In this document: positions 60,979-64,000 of the stretch, in pieces | Numbering within the stretch: the first letter of the stretch is position 1 | How the letters are laid out: every line of letters begins with the position of its first letter | Assembly (NCBI RefSeq): GCF_002005205.3 | Contig: NZ_CP019701.2 | Span: 2,528,501 to 2,592,500 of the forward strand | Direction of reading: 5' to 3' | Source of the DNA: Rhizobium rhizogenes | GTDB taxonomy: Bacteria > Pseudomonadota > Alphaproteobacteria > Rhizobiales > Rhizobiaceae | DNA: 64,000 bases | Made by a program: the position numbers and the translations under genes | Notes under the pieces: generated by a model | Told to the model about the DNA's origin: nothing | Seen by the model: only the letters and a program-made list of their open reading frames with translations | The model's database searches: none

Positions 60979-63900
60979 ATGGGCTACAGAAATAATCCAA
61001 AACGCGAAAAACAGATCGAAAAAGCGCGCCAGCAGGCAATTGCCGAAAATGTCCAATTTCTTGATCCAGGTATTCTTTATGGAAGGGCAAGTGCCGACGA
61101 TATAGAATATTATTCCGCGGAGATGCTGGCAGCGAGCGCGGCTCACAGTTTCCAGGCGCTTTCGCACTGGACCGGAGAGACGCCCCATATCAGCATCACC
61201 CAGGTGGACGGCGTTTCACCGCGGGATATTCCGGTAACGGTCCTGACGATTATCGGCCGCAACATGCCCTTCCTTTATGATTCCGTGATGGGCGAGGTCA
61301 CCAGCAGCTATCGCGGCCTTTATCTGGCAGTCCACCCCATCCTCGTCCGCGATGAGGACGCGCGGGCCGGTTACCGCCTTGCCGAGCCAGAGGACGATCC
61401 GGCTGAGAATATCAGCCTCATACAGCTTCATATCGCGCCGCTGACACAGCAGGCCGCCGCAGCGCTTGAAGAACGCCTGCGTTTCGTGCTGACGCAGGTC
61501 CAGTTCGCTTACCGCGACTGGCGGCCCATGCTGGCGAAACTCGACGAGGCGCTGGATGAATTGTCCAAGCGCGGCTCCTCGCGACGCAAGGCCGAGCGGA
61601 CGGAAGCCGTCGAATTCCTCAACTGGCTTCGCAACGACAATTTCACCTTCCTCGGCATGCGTGACTACACCTATTCCGGCAAGGGGAAGAACGCGAAGAT
61701 CGAACGCGGTGACGGCGTCGGCCTCGGCAGCCTGAGCGACCCGGATGTGCGCGTGCTGCGCCTGGGCAAGAACGCCGTGACGACGACGCCCGAAATCCTC
61801 GCCTTCCTTGATGGCCCGGATTTCCTCATCGTCACCAAGGCCAACGTAAAATCGATCGTGCACCGTCGTGCCTATATGGACTACATCGGCATCAAGCGCT
61901 TTGACGAGGACGGCAACGTCATCGGCGAATTGCGCATCGTCGGCCTTTTCACGGCGACTGCCTATACACGTTCGGTCAAGCAGATACCGCTGCTGCGTGC
62001 CAAGGTGGCGGATGTCGAGCGGCATTTCGGCTTCGACCCCAACAGCCACTCCGGCCGCATCCTGCAGAACACGCTGGAAGCCTATCCGCGTGACGATCTC
62101 TTCCAGATCGAGACCGATCTTCTGATCCGTTTCATCGAGCAGATCATGGAACTGAGCGACCGTCCGCGTGTGCGGGTCCTTGCGCGTATCGACCGTTTCG
62201 ACCGCTTCGTTTCCGCCATCATCTTCGTGCCGCGCGAGGAATATAATTCCTATGTGCGCGAGAAGATCGGCGATTATCTGAGCAAGGTCTATGACGGACA
62301 TATCTCCGCCTATTACCCCGCCTTCCCTGAAGGCGCCGTCGCCCGCGTCCATTTCATCGTCGGCCGCACGGAAGGCAAGACGCCGCGCATTGCCCAGGAC
62401 AAGCTTGAAGACGCCGTCAGCGACATTGCGGCGCGCTGGATAGACCACTTTATTGGCTTGTCGGAACCGGGCGCACCGGTGCTGGAGGTGGATCAGGCCT
62501 ATCAGGAAGCCTTCACGCCCGAAGAGGCGATCGGCGACATGCCGGATATTCTGGGCGCGGCAAAGGGTGAACCGGTCCGCATTGAATTCTATCAGCAGGA
62601 AGGCCAGTCGCCCGAGACGCTGTCGCTGAAGATCTTCCACCGCGATGGCCATCTGCCGCTTTCGCGGCGTGTGCCGCTGCTCGAAAATCTGGGCTTCAAC
62701 GTCATCAGCGAACGTACCTTCGATATCGGCGTCGTTGCGGATGGCGAAAAGCGCGATATCGTGCTGCACGACATGGAACTGTCCGTCGCTGCGGGCACGG
62801 CGCTCGATCTGCCACATTACGGGCCGAAACTCGAGGAGGCCTTCCTTGCCGCCTTCTCCGGCAAGGTGGACAATGACAACTTCAACCGTCTGATCCTTGC
62901 CTGCGGCCTCACCGTGCGCGAAGTCTCCGTGCTGCGCGCCTATGCCCGGTATCTGCGCCAGACCGGCATCGTCTATTCGCAGGAGCATATTTCCGAAACG
63001 CTCTACAAATATCCGGCCATTTCCCGGAATATTTTCGCACTGTTCAAGGCTGGTTTCGATCCCTCTGTCGATGAAAAGAAGCGGCTGAAAAAGCTCGCCG
63101 AGATACACAAGGCAATCGAAGCGGCCCTAAGCGGCGTTCCCAATCTCGATGAGGACCGCACCCTCAGACGTTACGTCAACGCCATCGACGCGACGCTGCG
63201 CACCAACTACTTCCAGAAAAATGCCGATGGCACACCACGTGACATTCTGGCGTTCAAGTTCGATCCCAAACATCTTGACGGCCTGCCCGATCCGCGCCCC
63301 TTCCGCGAAATCTTCGTTTACGGAACCGAGGTCGAAGGCGTGCATCTGCGCTTCGGCAAGGTCGCGCGTGGTGGCCTGCGCTGGTCGGATCGCGGCCAGG
63401 ATTACCGCACGGAAGTGCTCGGCCTCGTCAAGGCACAGCAGGTCAAGAATGCGGTGATCGTTCCGGTCGGCGCCAAGGGCGGCTTCTTCCCGAAGAACCT
63501 GCCGGCCGGCGGCTCCCGCGACGAGGTCTTTAATGCCGGCCGCGAGGCCTACAAGACCTATATCCGCACCCTGCTGTCCATCACCGACAATATCGTCGAT
63601 GACGCCATCATACCGCCTGCCGATACGCTGCGGCTCGACGGTGACGACCCCTATTTCGTTGTCGCCGCCGACAAGGGAACGGCAACCTTCTCCGATACGG
63701 CAAACGGCCTTGCCCGCGAAGCCGGCTTCTGGCTGGACGACGCCTTCGCATCGGGCGGTTCCGCCGGTTACGACCACAAGAAAATGGGCATCACCGCCCG
63801 TGGTGCATGGGAAACGGTAAAGCGCCATTTCCGTGAAATGGACACCGACATCCAGACCACACCCTTCACTGTGGCGGGCGTAGGGGATATGTCCGGCGAC

Positions 63901-64000
63901 GTCTTCGGCAACGGCATGTTGCTGTCGGAAAAGATCAGGCTTATCGCCGCCTTCGATCACCGCGACATCTTCATCGATCCCGACCCCGATACCGACAGGT
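60979..64000 (+). CDS. gdhZ: NAD-specific glutamate dehydrogenase, large (GdhZ) type (3' end cut by window)
   Basis: The 5' 1007 codons of the approximately 180-kDa class of NAD-dependent glutamate dehydrogenases, which deaminate glutamate to 2-oxoglutarate. The product begins MGYRNNPKREKQIEKARQQA after GGAGG. An ACT-like N-terminal region (DIPVTVLTIIGRNMPFLYDS) and the family core KVARGGLRWSDRGQDYRTEV then VKAQQVKNAVIVPVGAKGGF with the catalytic Lys are present, and the nucleotide-binding part begins VAGVGDMSGDVFGNGMLLS. No frameshift is seen before the window edge. Divergent from carD. Confidence 0.95.
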   Translation, partial: MGYRNNPKREKQIEKARQQAIAENVQFLDPGILYGRASADDIEYYSAEMLAASAAHSFQALSHWTGETPHISITQVDGVSPRDIPVTVLTIIGRNMPFLYDSVMGEVTSSYRGLYLAVHPILVRDEDARAGYRLAEPEDDPAENISLIQLHIAPLTQQAAAALEERLRFVLTQVQFAYRDWRPMLAKLDEALDELSKRGSSRRKAERTEAVEFLNWLRNDNFTFLGMRDYTYSGKGKNAKIERGDGVGLGSLSDPDVRVLRLGKNAVTTTPEILAFLDGPDFLIVTKANVKSIVHRRAYMDYIGIKRFDEDGNVIGELRIVGLFTATAYTRSVKQIPLLRAKVADVERHFGFDPNSHSGRILQNTLEAYPRDDLFQIETDLLIRFIEQIMELSDRPRVRVLARIDRFDRFVSAIIFVPREEYNSYVREKIGDYLSKVYDGHISAYYPAFPEGAVARVHFIVGRTEGKTPRIAQDKLEDAVSDIAARWIDHFIGLSEPGAPVLEVDQAYQEAFTPEEAIGDMPDILGAAKGEPVRIEFYQQEGQSPETLSLKIFHRDGHLPLSRRVPLLENLGFNVISERTFDIGVVADGEKRDIVLHDMELSVAAGTALDLPHYGPKLEEAFLAAFSGKVDNDNFNRLILACGLTVREVSVLRAYARYLRQTGIVYSQEHISETLYKYPAISRNIFALFKAGFDPSVDEKKRLKKLAEIHKAIEAALSGVPNLDEDRTLRRYVNAIDATLRTNYFQKNADGTPRDILAFKFDPKHLDGLPDPRPFREIFVYGTEVEGVHLRFGKVARGGLRWSDRGQDYRTEVLGLVKAQQVKNAVIVPVGAKGGFFPKNLPAGGSRDEVFNAGREAYKTYIRTLLSITDNIVDDAIIPPADTLRLDGDDPYFVVAADKGTATFSDTANGLAREAGFWLDDAFASGGSAGYDHKKMGITARGAWETVKRHFREMDTDIQTTPFTVAGVGDMSGDVFGNGMLLSEKIRLIAAFDHRDIFIDPDPDTDR

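Noticed and set aside
61216-63108. 630-codon minus-strand open frame inside the glutamate dehydrogenase gene
   Set aside because: Antisense shadow; the plus strand gives a clear NAD-GDH product.

Overview
The window looks like chromosomal DNA of a Rhizobiaceae alphaproteobacterium, most likely Agrobacterium (A. tumefaciens/fabrum group). The main grounds are a convergent pair encoding the cyclic beta-1,2-glucan exporter (ChvA/NdvA, 587 aa) and the giant synthase (ChvB/NdvB, 2831 aa), an arrangement known for the Agrobacterium chvAB attachment/virulence locus. Supporting genes are a TrcR-type (DUF1013) regulator, a Suv3-like helicase, the giant NAD-glutamate dehydrogenase, CdnL/CarD, a CenR-like regulator and a rhizobial-type pyruvate carboxylase. 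The DNA is GC-rich and densely coded, so long antisense ORFs are frequent and have been discarded. I saw no tRNA, rRNA, insertion sequence, prophage or CRISPR array.

Layout. 1-5.7 kb: truncated mtgA, divergent from a farnesyl diphosphate synthase gene; an OmpA-type lipoprotein and ispG; a DeoR regulator/MFS transporter pair. 5.7-10.1 kb: pyruvate carboxylase and a LuxR-type regulator that has the acyl-homoserine-lactone signature residues but no synthase gene nearby. 10.4-21.4 kb: the chvA-chvB locus with an 81-aa membrane protein gene between them. 22-25.7 kb: M20 amidohydrolase, a 47-aa membrane protein, an L-2-hydroxyglutarate oxidase-like flavoprotein and a PLP-dependent dehydratase.

25.8-36.2 kb is a self-contained catabolic island bounded by two strong terminators. 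It has a leftward operon (SDR dehydrogenase, beta-hydroxyacid dehydrogenase, IlvD/Edd-family sugar-acid dehydratase), a rightward FAD oxidase, a GntR/FCD regulator, and a rightward operon (XylX/FAH-family enzyme plus a DctQ-DctM-DctP TRAP importer). Two matching palindromes lie in its divergent promoter region and before the FAH-TRAP operon, which suggests one regulon for uptake and breakdown of a sugar acid.

36.3-64 kb holds housekeeping and cell-cycle/envelope genes: acsA, trcR, a YggS-type gene, leuS-lptE-holA, fdxA, an S4-domain/Suv3-like helicase operon preceded by an unusual cluster of GANTC sites, a ubiquinone hydroxylase divergent from tesB, glnK-amtB behind a sigma-54 promoter, ftsK behind a perfect CtrA-type box, lolA with a twin-arginine-like leader, xthA, a cyclic-nucleotide-domain/CenR-like pair divergent from an L,D-transpeptidase gene, carD, and the 5' two thirds of the NAD-GDH gene, cut by the window end.

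The most interesting unexplained signals are the shared operator palindromes of the sugar-acid island, the GANTC cluster at 48.66-48.81 kb, the LuxR solo and hairpin next to chvA, and two small membrane proteins.
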